This document shows, piece by piece, positions 38,360 to 47,906 of a stretch of DNA of 64,000 nucleotides. The DNA is from an uncultured Mucilaginibacter sp. (GTDB lineage Bacteria > Bacteroidota > Bacteroidia > Sphingobacteriales > Sphingobacteriaceae): positions 77,740 to 141,739 of the forward strand of contig NZ_CAMLHX010000003.1 of the NCBI RefSeq assembly GCF_946479965.1. The letters run 5' to 3'. A program made the translations under genes and the position numbers. The notes beneath the pieces are model-generated. The model was not told the origin of the DNA, did no database searches, and saw nothing but the letters and a program-made list of their open reading frames with translations. Each line of letters starts with the position of its first letter. The stretch's first letter is position 1.

Positions 38360-39235
38360 ATGCAGCGCAACCTTAAATATTTAATTGCTATCTGTGCCAT
38401 CGCATTGAGTGCCTGCTCAACCAGCCAGAAATTAGCTTCTACACCGGGCGTTGATGACGACGATGTATACTATACCCAGGCGAAAGCCGGAGACCAAATT
38501 GTTTATGCCGATGATAACTACCAGGCAAATACCGGTTATAACAACGGCTATCAAAATGACGATTATTATTACTACGGTGATTACGCGTCGAGGATAAACC
38601 GCTTTGGTTATTATTCTCCCTTCTCCATGTATAACAACTTTTACTATGGCTATTCGCCCTATAATCGTTTTGGTTGGGGTGGATATGGCTGGAACATGGG
38701 TTTAGGATTCAATTATGGTATGGGATATGGCTATGATCCATTCTTATATGGAGGTATGTATTCACCCTATTTTTATGACCCCTATTACGCTTCGTTTTAT
38801 GGATACGGTTATGGGTTGGGCTACGGATATGGTTATTCGCCATGGGGCTACGGTGGCTATGGTTACGGATATGGTGGTTATGGATACGGTGGCGGCGGTT
38901 TCTTAGTTGGCGGCTTCGGACAAAGACAAAATCCACGTCCTGTTTATGCCGGCGGCACTGCAGCAACATCAATCAGACCGGGTAGAACTACTATAATTCA
39001 AACTACTCCAGGTCGCAGACCGGGTGATTTGAGTGTGCAAAGTGTTACTACCAACGGCCAAACCACACGTGCGGTGCGCGATACCAGAACCCGCGACGGA
39101 AATACAGCACGCCCTGAGGTACAGCAAGTAAGACCTTCATACACTCCGCCTGCACCTACCTACAACTCAGGTGGTGGCGGCGGCGGGAATTCCGGCGGAG
39201 GTGGTGGCGGCGGCGGTCGTCCGGTTAGACCATAA
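38360..39235 (+). CDS. Gly/Tyr-rich lipoprotein
   Basis: 291 residues with a lipobox ALSAC (Cys19). Residues about 55-195 are dominated by Tyr, Gly, Asn and Phe in short repeats such as YGYGYSPWGYGGYGYGYGG; the C-terminal 100 residues are Thr/Arg/Pro-rich and end in polyglycine (GGGGGGNSGGGGGGGGR). This is low-complexity, probably disordered or surface-exposed. The gene is 21 nt before the FadL-like gene and may be co-transcribed. No enzymatic role visible. Confidence 0.8.
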   Translation: MQRNLKYLIAICAIALSACSTSQKLASTPGVDDDDVYYTQAKAGDQIVYADDNYQANTGYNNGYQNDDYYYYGDYASRINRFGYYSPFSMYNNFYYGYSPYNRFGWGGYGWNMGLGFNYGMGYGYDPFLYGGMYSPYFYDPYYASFYGYGYGLGYGYGYSPWGYGGYGYGYGGYGYGGGGFLVGGFGQRQNPRPVYAGGTAATSIRPGRTTIIQTTPGRRPGDLSVQSVTTNGQTTRAVRDTRTRDGNTARPEVQQVRPSYTPPAPTYNSGGGGGGNSGGGGGGGGRPVRP

Positions 39236-39256
39236 AACTTTTATCAGCTATAAACT

Positions 39257-40738
39257 ATGAGAATAAAATATATAATATGTCTGGTAGCTTTAACAGCTAT
39301 AGGCAAAAGCAGCTTTGCACAATATGCAAAAGATGCCGTTAGGTTTTCAACCTCACAAACAGGAACCACCTCGCGTGTTAAAGCCATAGGCGGTGCAAAT
39401 GTTGCCGTCGGCGGCGATCTTACCTCTGTTGGCGGCAACCCGGCAGGTTTGGGTTTCTTTACACGATCAGAGATAAGCGTTACGCCTGAGTTTGATGCTA
39501 CAAAAAACAACGCGACTTATTTGGGGCAATCGGCCACCGAATCAAAAAATTCGGGCAACCTTAATAATATAGCAGCTGTTTTTTACAGCCGGCTTAACAC
39601 ACCCCGCGGAACAGATAAAACCAAAGGTTGGTTAAGCTTTAACTTTGGTGTAGGCTATAACCGCACAAATGATTTCGGCGAAAAGATAAGCTTCGGCGGT
39701 ACCAATACATCAAGTACTATAAACGATTACTATGCCAGCCTTGCTAATTCATCAGGTATTACCGGCGACTTTGTACAGGGTTATGCTTACGACCATAATT
39801 TAATTGACGCGTACAATACATCGTCAACCCCTTACCAAAGTAACAACCCACGGCCTATCTCGGTAAAACAGGCCAACAATATTATGCGTACCGGTGGGCA
39901 GTCTGAGTTTAATCTTTCATTGGGTGCCAATTACAGCAACAAACTGTATTTAGGTTTTGGTATCGGTATAGCCAGCCTAAATTATAACTCAACTAATATG
40001 TTTAATGAAACAGGCGTTGTAAATATCGGTGAAGGAACCCCGGCAGTTTTTGTTAACAGGAATTATAATTCTACCTATTCGCAGTATCAGGCCACTAAGG
40101 GTGCCGGGTTTAACGCAAAAGTGGGTTTGATCTACAAAATAGAAGAAAATGTTAGGTTAGGCGCTCAAATAACCAGCCCTACATGGATGAGCATTGATGA
40201 TGCTTTTAGTGAAGGCTTAAATACGCAGCTAAGTAGTGGTACCAAATACTCAAGCGCCTCGCCGGATTATACTTTATCTTATTCAATGCGTACCCCGTTC
40301 AAAGCCGCAGGCGGTCTTTCCATATTTTTAGGTAAAGCAGGCTTTTTAACCGGCGATGTTGAGTATATCAATTACAGTTCGACCAAAATTAATAATACTG
40401 ACGGTTATGATGCTTCATATGATAACTCTGTTATCAGAAAGACTTACAAAGGCGCTGTTAATATTCGCGGAGGTGCAGAAATAAAGGTGGCTCCTAACTT
40501 TATGCTTCGTGGAGGTTATGGATTACTCGGTAGTCCCCTTAAAACTGATGGCAAAAACACTACCCTGGCAACAGGTGGTTTGGGTTATCGTTTTGGCACT
40601 TATTATTTTGATGCGGCATACCAGCATGTATCAGGCTCGCAGATCATCAACCCTTATTTATTGGGCAGTGCATCGCCGGCAGCCAACGTTAACCGCACTA
40701 ACGATAATTTATTTCTCACTTTAGGGATGAGGTTCTAA
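39257..40738 (+). CDS. outer-membrane OmpP1/FadL-like beta-barrel protein
   Basis: 493 residues, signal peptide about 1-21 (SFAQ). The start of the mature part, RVKAIGGANVAVGGDLTSVGGNPAGLGFFTRSEISVTPEF, is the Bacteroidota version of the OmpP1/FadL hatch region. Alternating amphipathic strands follow and the last residues, NLFLTLGMRF, end in Phe as expected for BAM substrates. It may transport hydrophobic compounds; substrate unknown. A strong terminator follows. Confidence 0.87.
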   Translation: MRIKYIICLVALTAIGKSSFAQYAKDAVRFSTSQTGTTSRVKAIGGANVAVGGDLTSVGGNPAGLGFFTRSEISVTPEFDATKNNATYLGQSATESKNSGNLNNIAAVFYSRLNTPRGTDKTKGWLSFNFGVGYNRTNDFGEKISFGGTNTSSTINDYYASLANSSGITGDFVQGYAYDHNLIDAYNTSSTPYQSNNPRPISVKQANNIMRTGGQSEFNLSLGANYSNKLYLGFGIGIASLNYNSTNMFNETGVVNIGEGTPAVFVNRNYNSTYSQYQATKGAGFNAKVGLIYKIEENVRLGAQITSPTWMSIDDAFSEGLNTQLSSGTKYSSASPDYTLSYSMRTPFKAAGGLSIFLGKAGFLTGDVEYINYSSTKINNTDGYDASYDNSVIRKTYKGAVNIRGGAEIKVAPNFMLRGGYGLLGSPLKTDGKNTTLATGGLGYRFGTYYFDAAYQHVSGSQIINPYLLGSASPAANVNRTNDNLFLTLGMRF

Positions 40739-40761
40739 GGTTTATATCGATTAGATAATTT

Positions 40762-40793
40762 AAGCCCCTCCGAATAACCGGAGGGGCTTTTTT
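40762..40793 (+). terminator. Rho-independent terminator after the FadL-like gene
   Basis: A perfect 11-bp stem, AAGCCCCTCCG (40762-40772) and CGGAGGGGCTT (40779-40789), with a six-base loop and a following T-run. It is 23 nt after the stop codon. Confidence 0.9.
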
Positions 40794-40878
40794 GTTCTTT
40801 TAGCTCACGCGCAAAAAAAATTAAACGATATTTGATTTGCAAATTCATGTTTAATCACTACAAATAAAATCCTTAACC

Positions 40879-41580
40879 ATGCTCACCATAGACAACTACC
40901 TGGACAGTCATTACATTGGCAGAAGCAATTGGCTGCGGGCAGCGGTTTTAGGTGCCAACGATGGCATTATTTCCGTTTCGAGCTTAGCTATAGGTGTTGC
41001 AGCAGCAAGCAGTACCCGTGAGCCTATTTTATTAGCCACAGTGGCCGGCTTAGTGGCGGGAGCCCTTTCTATGGCAGCGGGCGAGTACGTGTCGGTTAGT
41101 TCGCAAACCGATACCGAGAAGGCTGATATAGAGCGCGAAGCCATTGAGTTACAGGAAATGCCGGAAGAGGAACTTAAAATGCTGGCACAGATATACGAGC
41201 GACGCGGCTTAAAGAAAGAAACGGCTATGCTGGTGGCGCTTGAGTTAACAGAGCACGACGCCTTAGGCGCACATATGCGCGATGAACTGGGAATAAACGA
41301 AATTAGCCAGGCTAACCCTATACAAGCGGCCTTAGCATCGGGCGCATCATTTACGGCGGGTGGTTTACTGCCTCTTTTGGCAGTTGTATTTTGTCCGGTT
41401 TTGCAAATGGAGTATTATTTATACGCGTTTACCATAGTGTCCTTAATGATATTGGGTGCAGTTGCCGCTAAAACCGGTGGCTCGCATATAGGCAAAGCAA
41501 TTGCACGAATAACCATTTGGGGAACATTAGCCATGGGATTATCTGGTCTGGTTGGCTATATATTCGGTGTAAAAATTTGA
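40879..41580 (+). CDS. VIT1/CCC1-family membrane transporter
   Basis: 233 residues. The family signature LRAAVLGANDGIISVSSLAIGVAAA is at about 20-45, followed by GALSMAAGEYVSVSSQTDTEKADIERE (about 62-90) with the conserved acidic metal-binding cytosolic helix, and three C-terminal TM helices. VIT1/CCC1 proteins move Fe2+ or Mn2+ across membranes; bacterial members probably export metal. It has its own terminator-bounded unit and is convergent with the DUF481 gene 10 nt away. Confidence 0.88.
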   Translation: MLTIDNYLDSHYIGRSNWLRAAVLGANDGIISVSSLAIGVAAASSTREPILLATVAGLVAGALSMAAGEYVSVSSQTDTEKADIEREAIELQEMPEEELKMLAQIYERRGLKKETAMLVALELTEHDALGAHMRDELGINEISQANPIQAALASGASFTAGGLLPLLAVVFCPVLQMEYYLYAFTIVSLMILGAVAAKTGGSHIGKAIARITIWGTLAMGLSGLVGYIFGVKI

Positions 41581-41590
41581 TCTATATCGC

Positions 41591-42346
41591 CTAAAAATAC
41601 CGCTCCAGATTCAACCCATAAGTAAACAGCAAGTTCTCACTGCTTGTGCGGTTTTGGCGATTATAGTTTAATGATGAGCTTATACTGAGCCAGCTACGTA
41701 ACTTAAGTGAAAGACTATTAGTTGAGCGGATAATATAGTCATACTTTCTGTCGAACGAGTTTTGCAAGAAACTACTGCTTTCAAAAACAATTATGCTATT
41801 AACATTAAAGCGCATGGCCAGTCGGAAGGAATTGCGATAGGTGTGATAAACGTCTCGTGTATTGCCTGATAGCATCAAATCACTGGTATCATAAAGTACC
41901 CCGTCGCTCAAATTTAAATAAGCGTTGGGCTGATCTACCAAACTATAAGCTATCCCCGCTCCTGCCAATAATTGGTTGTTAATTTTAAGCGAATAGCTGA
42001 TGTTATAATTCAACAATCCCCAGTAATAAAAATGCTCCGGGCCTTTGTATAAATTGAAATCAATAAATGACGAATAATCGTTATTGGTAAGCCCGGCATT
42101 TTGTCGTCCATATATCCAGGTGTTGGTAAAATTAAGTGAGATGTCTTTTTTCCGGATATTAAACTTAAGGTTGTTATTAAGTAAATAAGCTGTATTACCG
42201 TTGGCTTTATTTATAGAACCAGTCGGTGCAAAACTTACGTGGTAAAAAGTACTGTCGTTATACTGCGCGTTAGCCTCATTAACAAACAATATAGCTACCA
42301 CAAGCATTAACCATTTTAGTGGATGGATATGTTTGCTTTTAAACAT
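41591..42346 (-). CDS. outer-membrane DUF481-like beta-barrel protein
   Basis: 251 residues, signal peptide ending NEANAQ (about 1-27). The body is alternating beta strands (ISLNFTNTWIYGRQN, WLSISSSLNYNRQNRTSSENLLFTYGLNLERYF) ending in Phe, characteristic of the DUF481 barrel family. The start codon overlaps the SDR stop (TGATG), so the two genes are translationally coupled despite unrelated functions. Confidence 0.75.
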   Translation of the reverse strand: MFKSKHIHPLKWLMLVVAILFVNEANAQYNDSTFYHVSFAPTGSINKANGNTAYLLNNNLKFNIRKKDISLNFTNTWIYGRQNAGLTNNDYSSFIDFNLYKGPEHFYYWGLLNYNISYSLKINNQLLAGAGIAYSLVDQPNAYLNLSDGVLYDTSDLMLSGNTRDVYHTYRNSFRLAMRFNVNSIIVFESSSFLQNSFDRKYDYIIRSTNSLSLKLRSWLSISSSLNYNRQNRTSSENLLFTYGLNLERYF

Positions 42347-43194
42347 CAGCCATTTACTACTTCGCCACCGTTTACGTGCATAACCTGTCCGGTTATAAAA
42401 GATGCATCATCCGAAGCCAAAAACACGTAAGCCGGTCCCAATTCTGATGGTTGCCCTGCCCTTCCCATGCCTGTTTGCGTACCAAACTTTTCTATGTCCT
42501 CTTTTTTAAAGGTGGAAACAATTAACGGCGTCCATACAGGGCCCGGCGCAACCGCGTTTACCCTAATCTTCTTTTTGGCGAGATTGGTTGCCAGCGACCG
42601 TGTAAATGATGTTATAGCGCCTTTGGTCGACGAGTAATCTATCAGGTGCGGCGATGAGCGGTAGGCCGTAACTGATGTGGTATTGATAATGCAATCGCCC
42701 TCCTGCATAAGTTTAACCGCCGAATCAGCAAAATAAAAGTAAGCGAATATGTTGGTGCGGAAGGTTTCTTCCATGTGTTTGTCGCTTATCTCTTTTAACT
42801 CCTCTTCGGGGATTTGCATGCCTGCGTTGTTCACTAAAATATTAAGCTTTCCAAATTGCGTGATCATTTTTTGGACAGCCTTTTCGCAGAATGAATTCTT
42901 TTTAACGTCGCCTTTTAGCAGTAAACATTTGCGGCCAACCCGCTCTACTTCTTTTTGCGTTTCTAAAGCGTCAATATCCTCGTCAAGGTATACAATACCA
43001 ACATCCGCACCTTCGCGGGCGTAGTGTACCGCAACGGCCCTGCCGATGCCGCTGTCACCACCAGTGATGAGGGCCACTTTGCCCATCAGTTTACCTGCTG
43101 CTTTATAATCGGGTTTTATATACTCGGGACGCGGGTCCATTTCGGCCTCAATGCCCGGCTGTTTGTTTTGCTTTTTTGGGATCTTGGTTGCCAT
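42346..43194 (-). CDS. SDR-family oxidoreductase
   Basis: 282 residues, classical/extended SDR with an N-terminal extension (KQPGIEAEMDPRPEYIKPDYKAAGKL) typical of the general-stress YhdF/GsiB-associated dehydrogenases. The cofactor motif is TGGDSGIGRAV near 45-55, then NNAGMQIP near 125, Ser in INTTSVTAYRS near 172 and catalytic YSSTKG near 185. It should be an NAD(P)-dependent dehydrogenase acting on sugar- or alcohol-like substrates. Confidence 0.88.
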   Translation of the reverse strand: MATKIPKKQNKQPGIEAEMDPRPEYIKPDYKAAGKLMGKVALITGGDSGIGRAVAVHYAREGADVGIVYLDEDIDALETQKEVERVGRKCLLLKGDVKKNSFCEKAVQKMITQFGKLNILVNNAGMQIPEEELKEISDKHMEETFRTNIFAYFYFADSAVKLMQEGDCIINTTSVTAYRSSPHLIDYSSTKGAITSFTRSLATNLAKKKIRVNAVAPGPVWTPLIVSTFKKEDIEKFGTQTGMGRAGQPSELGPAYVFLASDDASFITGQVMHVNGGEVVNG

Positions 43195-43364
43195 AGTAGT
43201 AGTAATTGTTTCTAATTACAACCGCCATGTTTAACAGAATGTTTTGAAGATGTGCAGATATGCGGATGTGCAAATGCGAGGAGTCTATACGGGTACAATG
43301 CATCAAGCAGAATATGAAAAACTTAATTTGCACATCTGCATATCCTCACATTTGCACATCAAAT

Positions 43365-45128
43365 TTACATCCTTTCCGGTACTGCAATCCCTAGCATATT
43401 CATCCCCCGGCTAATTACCTTTGCGGATGCGGCAGAAAGCTGCAGCCTGAACTGTTTGGCCAGTTCATCTTCGGCTTGCAAAATAGAATGCTCGTGGTAA
43501 AACTTGTTATACACTTTGGCTACCTCATACACATAATTGGCAATTAAGCCCGGATTATGCCCTTTAGCTGCCTCTTGTATCGTATCCGGGAAACGGTTAA
43601 GCAGTACGATCAGATCGCGCTCCTCGGGCGCCAGCTCGGTTGGCTCCAGTTCAACGCCACTGATACTTGCCCTGTTGAGTACAGATTTTATCCGCGCATG
43701 TGTATATTGAATAAACGGCCCTGTATGCCCTTGGAAATCAACCGACTCGTTAGGGTCAAACAATAAACGTTTCTTAGGATCAACCTTAAGTAAAAAGTAC
43801 TTTAAGGCTCCCATACCAATGATGTGATACAGCTCCTGTTTTTCTTCTTCGCTAAAATCATTCACCTTGCCCAAGGCTTCTGTTACATCTTTGGCGGTGG
43901 TTTCCATTTCGGATATCAGGTCATCAGCATCTACAACCGTCCCCTCGCGCGATTTCATCTTACCGGATGGAAGATCGACCATGCCGTACGATAGGTGGTA
44001 TAATCCTTTTGCCCAGCTTTTTTGCAGCTTTTGCAGGATCAGGAAAAGCACTTTAAAGTGATAATCCTGCTCATTACCCACCACATAAATGGACTCATCC
44101 ATGCCAAAGTCATCATATTTTAGCTGCGCTGTACCCAGATCCTGCGTTATATAAACAGAAGTACCATCAGAACGGCGAACCAACTTTTCGTCCAACCCAT
44201 CAGCCGTCAGATCTATCCATACAGAGCCGTCTTCCTTTTTAAAGAAAACGCCTTTTTCCAATCCTTCCTCAACAATATCCTTACCTAACAAATAGGTGTT
44301 TGATTCGTAATAGAATTTATCAAAATCAACGCCCAAGGCTTTATAAGTTCTGCCAAAACCATCATATACCCAGGTATTCATGGTTTTCCATAGCTCCATC
44401 ACCTCGCTATCACCTGCCTCCCACTTTTGCAGCATGGTTTGAGCCTGCTTTATAAGCGGAGCATTCTTTTTAGCTTCCTCTTCTGTTTGCCCCTCGCCTT
44501 TCAGAAACTCTATTTCTTTTTTATATTCCTTATCAAAAATAACATAGTATTTACCCACCAGGTGGTCGCCTTTCATTCCAGTAGACTCGGGCGTTTCGCC
44601 ATCACCGTACAGCTGCCACGCCAGCATTGATTTGCATATATGTATGCCCCTATCGTTAACCAAATTGGTTTTTATAACCTCGTAGCCGGCCGCCTTTAAT
44701 ATCTCTGCAACAGAATAACCTAACAGGTTATTACGTACGTGGCCCAAATGCAGTGGTTTATTGGTATTGGGCGATGAATACTCTACCATTACCTTTTTGC
44801 CATTAGGTTTATTTATGGCAAAATCATCGGTAGCGATGTTTTTATATAACTGATCTATCCAAAACTGATCTGAAAGGGAAATATTCAGGAAGCCTTTGAT
44901 CACGTTAAAAGCAGAAATTTCTTTCAGCTCATTTTTAATAAATTCGCCTATATCAGCACCCGTTTGCTCAGGCGATTTGCGCGAAAACTTAGTGAACGGA
45001 AAAGTAACAATAGTGATCTGCCCGTCAAACTCCTTGCGGGTTTCCTGCAAACTAACCTCGGCAGGTGTAATATCAGTTTGGTAGATATGTTTTACTGCCT
45101 TTATAGCAGCATCAATTATAAAATTCAT
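43365..45128 (-). CDS. argS: arginyl-tRNA synthetase
   Basis: 587 residues, class I synthetase. The HIGH signature is HLGH in SSPNTNKPLHLGHVRNNLLG near residue 120, and the KMSKS region is GKMKSREGTVV near 385. An N-terminal Add-1 domain (1-90) and a helical anticodon-binding domain ending MNMLGIAVPERM are present. It lies divergently upstream of two arginine-related enzymes; the shared substrate may be coincidental. Confidence 0.96.
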   Translation of the reverse strand: MNFIIDAAIKAVKHIYQTDITPAEVSLQETRKEFDGQITIVTFPFTKFSRKSPEQTGADIGEFIKNELKEISAFNVIKGFLNISLSDQFWIDQLYKNIATDDFAINKPNGKKVMVEYSSPNTNKPLHLGHVRNNLLGYSVAEILKAAGYEVIKTNLVNDRGIHICKSMLAWQLYGDGETPESTGMKGDHLVGKYYVIFDKEYKKEIEFLKGEGQTEEEAKKNAPLIKQAQTMLQKWEAGDSEVMELWKTMNTWVYDGFGRTYKALGVDFDKFYYESNTYLLGKDIVEEGLEKGVFFKKEDGSVWIDLTADGLDEKLVRRSDGTSVYITQDLGTAQLKYDDFGMDESIYVVGNEQDYHFKVLFLILQKLQKSWAKGLYHLSYGMVDLPSGKMKSREGTVVDADDLISEMETTAKDVTEALGKVNDFSEEEKQELYHIIGMGALKYFLLKVDPKKRLLFDPNESVDFQGHTGPFIQYTHARIKSVLNRASISGVELEPTELAPEERDLIVLLNRFPDTIQEAAKGHNPGLIANYVYEVAKVYNKFYHEHSILQAEDELAKQFRLQLSAASAKVISRGMNMLGIAVPERM

Positions 45129-45148
45129 CGGGGCAAAATTACGTATTT

Positions 45149-45344
45149 AGTCGGGAAGTCGGAAAGGTTTAATAGTCCGGAAGTCGGAAAGTCCGAAAGA
45201 CCGTACGTTAAAAGGATTTGTGGTGGTTTGTCCGGAACTCGGAAAGGTTTGATGGCGATTTACAAGGTAGGTGCTGATATTGGTGTAACCTATTTTTCTT
45301 AATTTCGGCTAATATAAATCTTTCCGACTTCCGGTCTTTCGGAC
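45149..45344. repeat. Octamer repeat cluster (AGTCCGAA-type) with an inverted copy
   Basis: In the 330-bp gap between argS and the arginine-deiminase-like gene, units of eight bases occur in register at 45173-45204: AGTCCGGA, AGTCGGAA, AGTCCGAA, AGACCGTA. Partial copies lie at 45149-45167 and 45229-45247, and an inverted run (CTTTCCGACTTCCGGTC) at 45320-45344. The inverted run is a permutation of the same octamers, so the cluster can form a long hairpin. Nothing else is seen in the gap except the promoter at 45416. Confidence 0.7.
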
Positions 45345-45415
45345 TAACATAAAACACAAACGTTATAAAATATTTGTTAAGTAAATATTAAGCAATAACG
45401 TTAAGGCTATCAACC

Positions 45416-45447
45416 TGTTTACAGTTGCATAAAATAGTATAGCTTTG
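45416..45447 (+). promoter_or_regulatory. Bacteroidota-type promoter of the arginine-deiminase-like gene
   Basis: TAGCTTTG at 45440-45447 is an exact match to TAnnTTTG, 12 nt before the ATG at 45459. TGTTT at 45416-45420 lies 19 bases upstream where the -33 box should be. The transcript would have a leader of only a few bases. Confidence 0.45.
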
Positions 45448-45458
45448 CTTACTAAACT

Positions 45459-46904
45459 ATGAAACAACCATCTGATATTAACATAAACGTAGGCTCTGAA
45501 ATAGGTGCCCTGCGTTCTTTATTGATCCACAGTCCGGATAGCGGTCTTGGCCGTGTAGTGCCATCAAAAGCACAGGACTGGCTATTTGAAGACATTGTGC
45601 ACCTGGACAGTATGCGCAGAAATGAATACGACTACTACATAAAGCTGCTACTCTATTTTTTAGATCCTGACAAGATAAAAGGTAAACTAAAAGATATAGA
45701 CGCAAAGGAGAATGATCGTAATTTTTTTAAGCCGGACAACGCTGCTTTTTATGCATCAGACAAGGTAATTGAGATACAAACCCTGTTGGCTGATATATTA
45801 ACGGAAGACGATATCCGCAGCAAACTGGTAGCGTCTGTTTGCGCTATAGAGGGCTGTACCTATGTTATGCAGCAAAAGTTGATAGACACCACTCCCGTTG
45901 AACTGGCTAAGATCTTTATTTCAGGCTCGCTAAACGCTTCCGAAATGATCTTTGCTCCTATTCCTAATCTGATCTTTTCGCGTGACCTGGGCGTGGTTAT
46001 TAATGATCATATTTTGCTGAATAGGCCCGCCAAAAAGGCCCGCTCACGCGAGACTTTGTTGATGCGGTACATATTTTTTAATCACCCCATGTTTGCAGCT
46101 TACCGAGATAAGATCATCGAGATAAGCGAGACTAAACAGCACTTTTTACGCCCTGGCGAAGCTAACGACGAAAAAACCACTTTGGAAGGCGGCGATGTTA
46201 TGATGGTTAGTCCGGGCCATTTAATAATTGGTTGCAGCGAGCGTACCTCTGTAAGCGGCGCTAACGAGGCTATAAAGCTATTATTTGAGAAGGATGTGGT
46301 AAAGAAGGTAACCATTGTTAAAATCCCTAACAAACGCGATTACATGCACATTGATACCGTTTTTACACAGGTAAAACGCAATGTCTGGGTGTTGTTACGC
46401 TCATTAAGTATTACCGAAGCCGGGCAGCCACAGCATGAACCCTTAAACTGGTTTGCTGATAAAAAGAGCAAGGACAAACCCGAGATAGTACAGTTTAGGC
46501 AAGACAAAAAACCAAAGACCTTTGCCACATTGGAGGCTTTGCTAGATAATATCAGCAGAAAGGATCTGGAAAGCACAGAGCCAACGCGTTTTATTTATTC
46601 GGGTAACGACGAGTTCCCGTTTGATGCCCGCGAACAGTGGACGGATAGCTGTAACCTGCTGGCATTGCGCGATGGCGTGGTGTTGGGTTACGACAGAAAC
46701 GACAAAACCATAGGCGCGTTTAAACAAAAGGGCTTTAAAATTATTAATGTTAAAGAGCTGCTTAAGAAACTGGAAAGCGATGAGATTGACGCGCAGCAAA
46801 TGAAGGATACGCTGATATTAATGCCGTCGGCAGAGCTTTCAAGGGCGCGGGGCGGGTTTCATTGTATGAGTATGCCTTTGGAGCGCGATGCGCTTGGTTC
46901 ATAG
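45459..46904 (+). CDS. arginine deiminase-like guanidine-modifying enzyme
   Basis: 481 residues; classical arginine deiminases have about 410, so it carries an extra block. Landmarks: GALRSLLIHSPDSGLGRVVP near 16, PNLIFSRDLGVVINDHILLNRP near 170, LEGGDVMMVSPGHLIIGCSERTS near 242-264, DSCNLLALRDGVVLGYDRND near 395 and the catalytic Cys469 in RGGFHCMSMPLERD. It should hydrolyse arginine, or a related guanidine, to citrulline and ammonia. Upstream of ctlX, 75 nt away across a heptamer repeat cluster. Confidence 0.8.
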   Translation: MKQPSDININVGSEIGALRSLLIHSPDSGLGRVVPSKAQDWLFEDIVHLDSMRRNEYDYYIKLLLYFLDPDKIKGKLKDIDAKENDRNFFKPDNAAFYASDKVIEIQTLLADILTEDDIRSKLVASVCAIEGCTYVMQQKLIDTTPVELAKIFISGSLNASEMIFAPIPNLIFSRDLGVVINDHILLNRPAKKARSRETLLMRYIFFNHPMFAAYRDKIIEISETKQHFLRPGEANDEKTTLEGGDVMMVSPGHLIIGCSERTSVSGANEAIKLLFEKDVVKKVTIVKIPNKRDYMHIDTVFTQVKRNVWVLLRSLSITEAGQPQHEPLNWFADKKSKDKPEIVQFRQDKKPKTFATLEALLDNISRKDLESTEPTRFIYSGNDEFPFDAREQWTDSCNLLALRDGVVLGYDRNDKTIGAFKQKGFKIINVKELLKKLESDEIDAQQMKDTLILMPSAELSRARGGFHCMSMPLERDALGS

Positions 46905-46990
46905 TTCATGGTAAATGACTGCTGACGAACTAAAACATACTATCAACCAACATCATCTATGAACCATGAACTATCATCTATGAACTCAAA
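46895..46990. repeat. Heptamer repeat cluster between the deiminase-like gene and ctlX
   Basis: GGTTCAT, AGTTCAT and GGTAAAT units overlap the end of the first gene. Complementary units ATGAACC, ATGAACT, ATCATCT and ATGAACT run up to and into the start of ctlX. This is the same family as at 36.66-36.75 kb. The repeat supplies an extra in-frame ATG for ctlX at 46959. Confidence 0.65.
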
Positions 46991-47906
46991 CTCCCATATC
47001 CTAATGATTCGCCCGGTAAACTTCGGGTATAACGAGCAAACGGCGGAAAGCAATGCGTTTCAAAATGCAAATGCCGACCAGCGGCAGGTGCAGGAGAAAG
47101 CTTTGGCTGAGTTTGATGCTTTTGTACAGCTTTTAAGAGACAATGGCGTTGATGTAACTGTTATAGAAGATACGCCTGAGCCACATACGCCTGATTCCAT
47201 CTTCCCGAACAACTGGGTATCGTTCCATGAAGATGGCGATGTGTTTTTATATCCGATGCAGGCGGAGAATCGCCGGTTGGAACGACGCGAGGATATTATC
47301 AGGAAGTTAGAAGAGCGTTTTAAAGTGAATCATGTAATTGATTTAAGCCGTTTTGAAAAGCAGGGACAGTTTCTGGAGGGAACTGGAAGTATGGTAATGG
47401 ATAGAGAAAACAAGATAGCTTACGCCTGTCTGTCGCCGCGTACCGATGAAGAAGTGTTGGATACTTTCTGTGTACACGCGGGGTATAAACCGGTGCTTTT
47501 TAATGCGGTTGATCAAAATGGCAAAGCTATTTACCACACCAATGTTTTAATGGCCGTTGCCGCTAAATATGTGGTGATTTGCCTGGATGCCATAAGCGAT
47601 GACGAAGAGGCAGAACGGGTGATTGATGCCATCGCAGAGAGTGGCAAAGAAATTATTGCCATCAGTTTTGAGCAAATGAACCATTTTGCTGGTAACATGC
47701 TAGAGGTCTATAATAATAACGGCGAAAGTTTAATTGTGATGTCGCAGGCCGCATGGGATTCGTTAGATGATGAGCAGAAGGAAGTGCTATCCAGCTTCAG
47801 TAAACCTGTTTATGCTGATATCAGCACCATAGAAAAAAACGGCGGCGGCAGCGTAAGGTGCATGATGGCGGAGGTTTGCTTGCCTGCGGCAGTTGATGGT
47901 TTATAG
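46980..47906 (+). CDS. ctlX: CtlX-like citrulline/amidino hydrolase
   Basis: 308 residues from the ATG at 46980; the upstream ATG at 46959 lies inside the heptamer repeat and would add seven unconserved residues. The protein has the amidinotransferase fold: ILMIRPVNFGYNEQTAESNAFQ at the start, PDSIFPNNWVSFHEDG near 78 with the substrate-binding Asn-Asn-Trp, FLEGTGSMVMDRENKIAYACLSPRTD near 130, and Cys in GGSVRCMMAEVCLP at the end. CtlX was named for citrulline use in Francisella; here it probably follows the arginine-deiminase-like enzyme in a degradation route. Confidence 0.85.
   Translation: MNSNSHILMIRPVNFGYNEQTAESNAFQNANADQRQVQEKALAEFDAFVQLLRDNGVDVTVIEDTPEPHTPDSIFPNNWVSFHEDGDVFLYPMQAENRRLERREDIIRKLEERFKVNHVIDLSRFEKQGQFLEGTGSMVMDRENKIAYACLSPRTDEEVLDTFCVHAGYKPVLFNAVDQNGKAIYHTNVLMAVAAKYVVICLDAISDDEEAERVIDAIAESGKEIIAISFEQMNHFAGNMLEVYNNNGESLIVMSQAAWDSLDDEQKEVLSSFSKPVYADISTIEKNGGGSVRCMMAEVCLPAAVDGL

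Noticed and set aside
45149..45344. CRISPR-like appearance of the octamer cluster
   Set aside because: Units are contiguous or nearly so, with no spacers of constant length and no cas genes.
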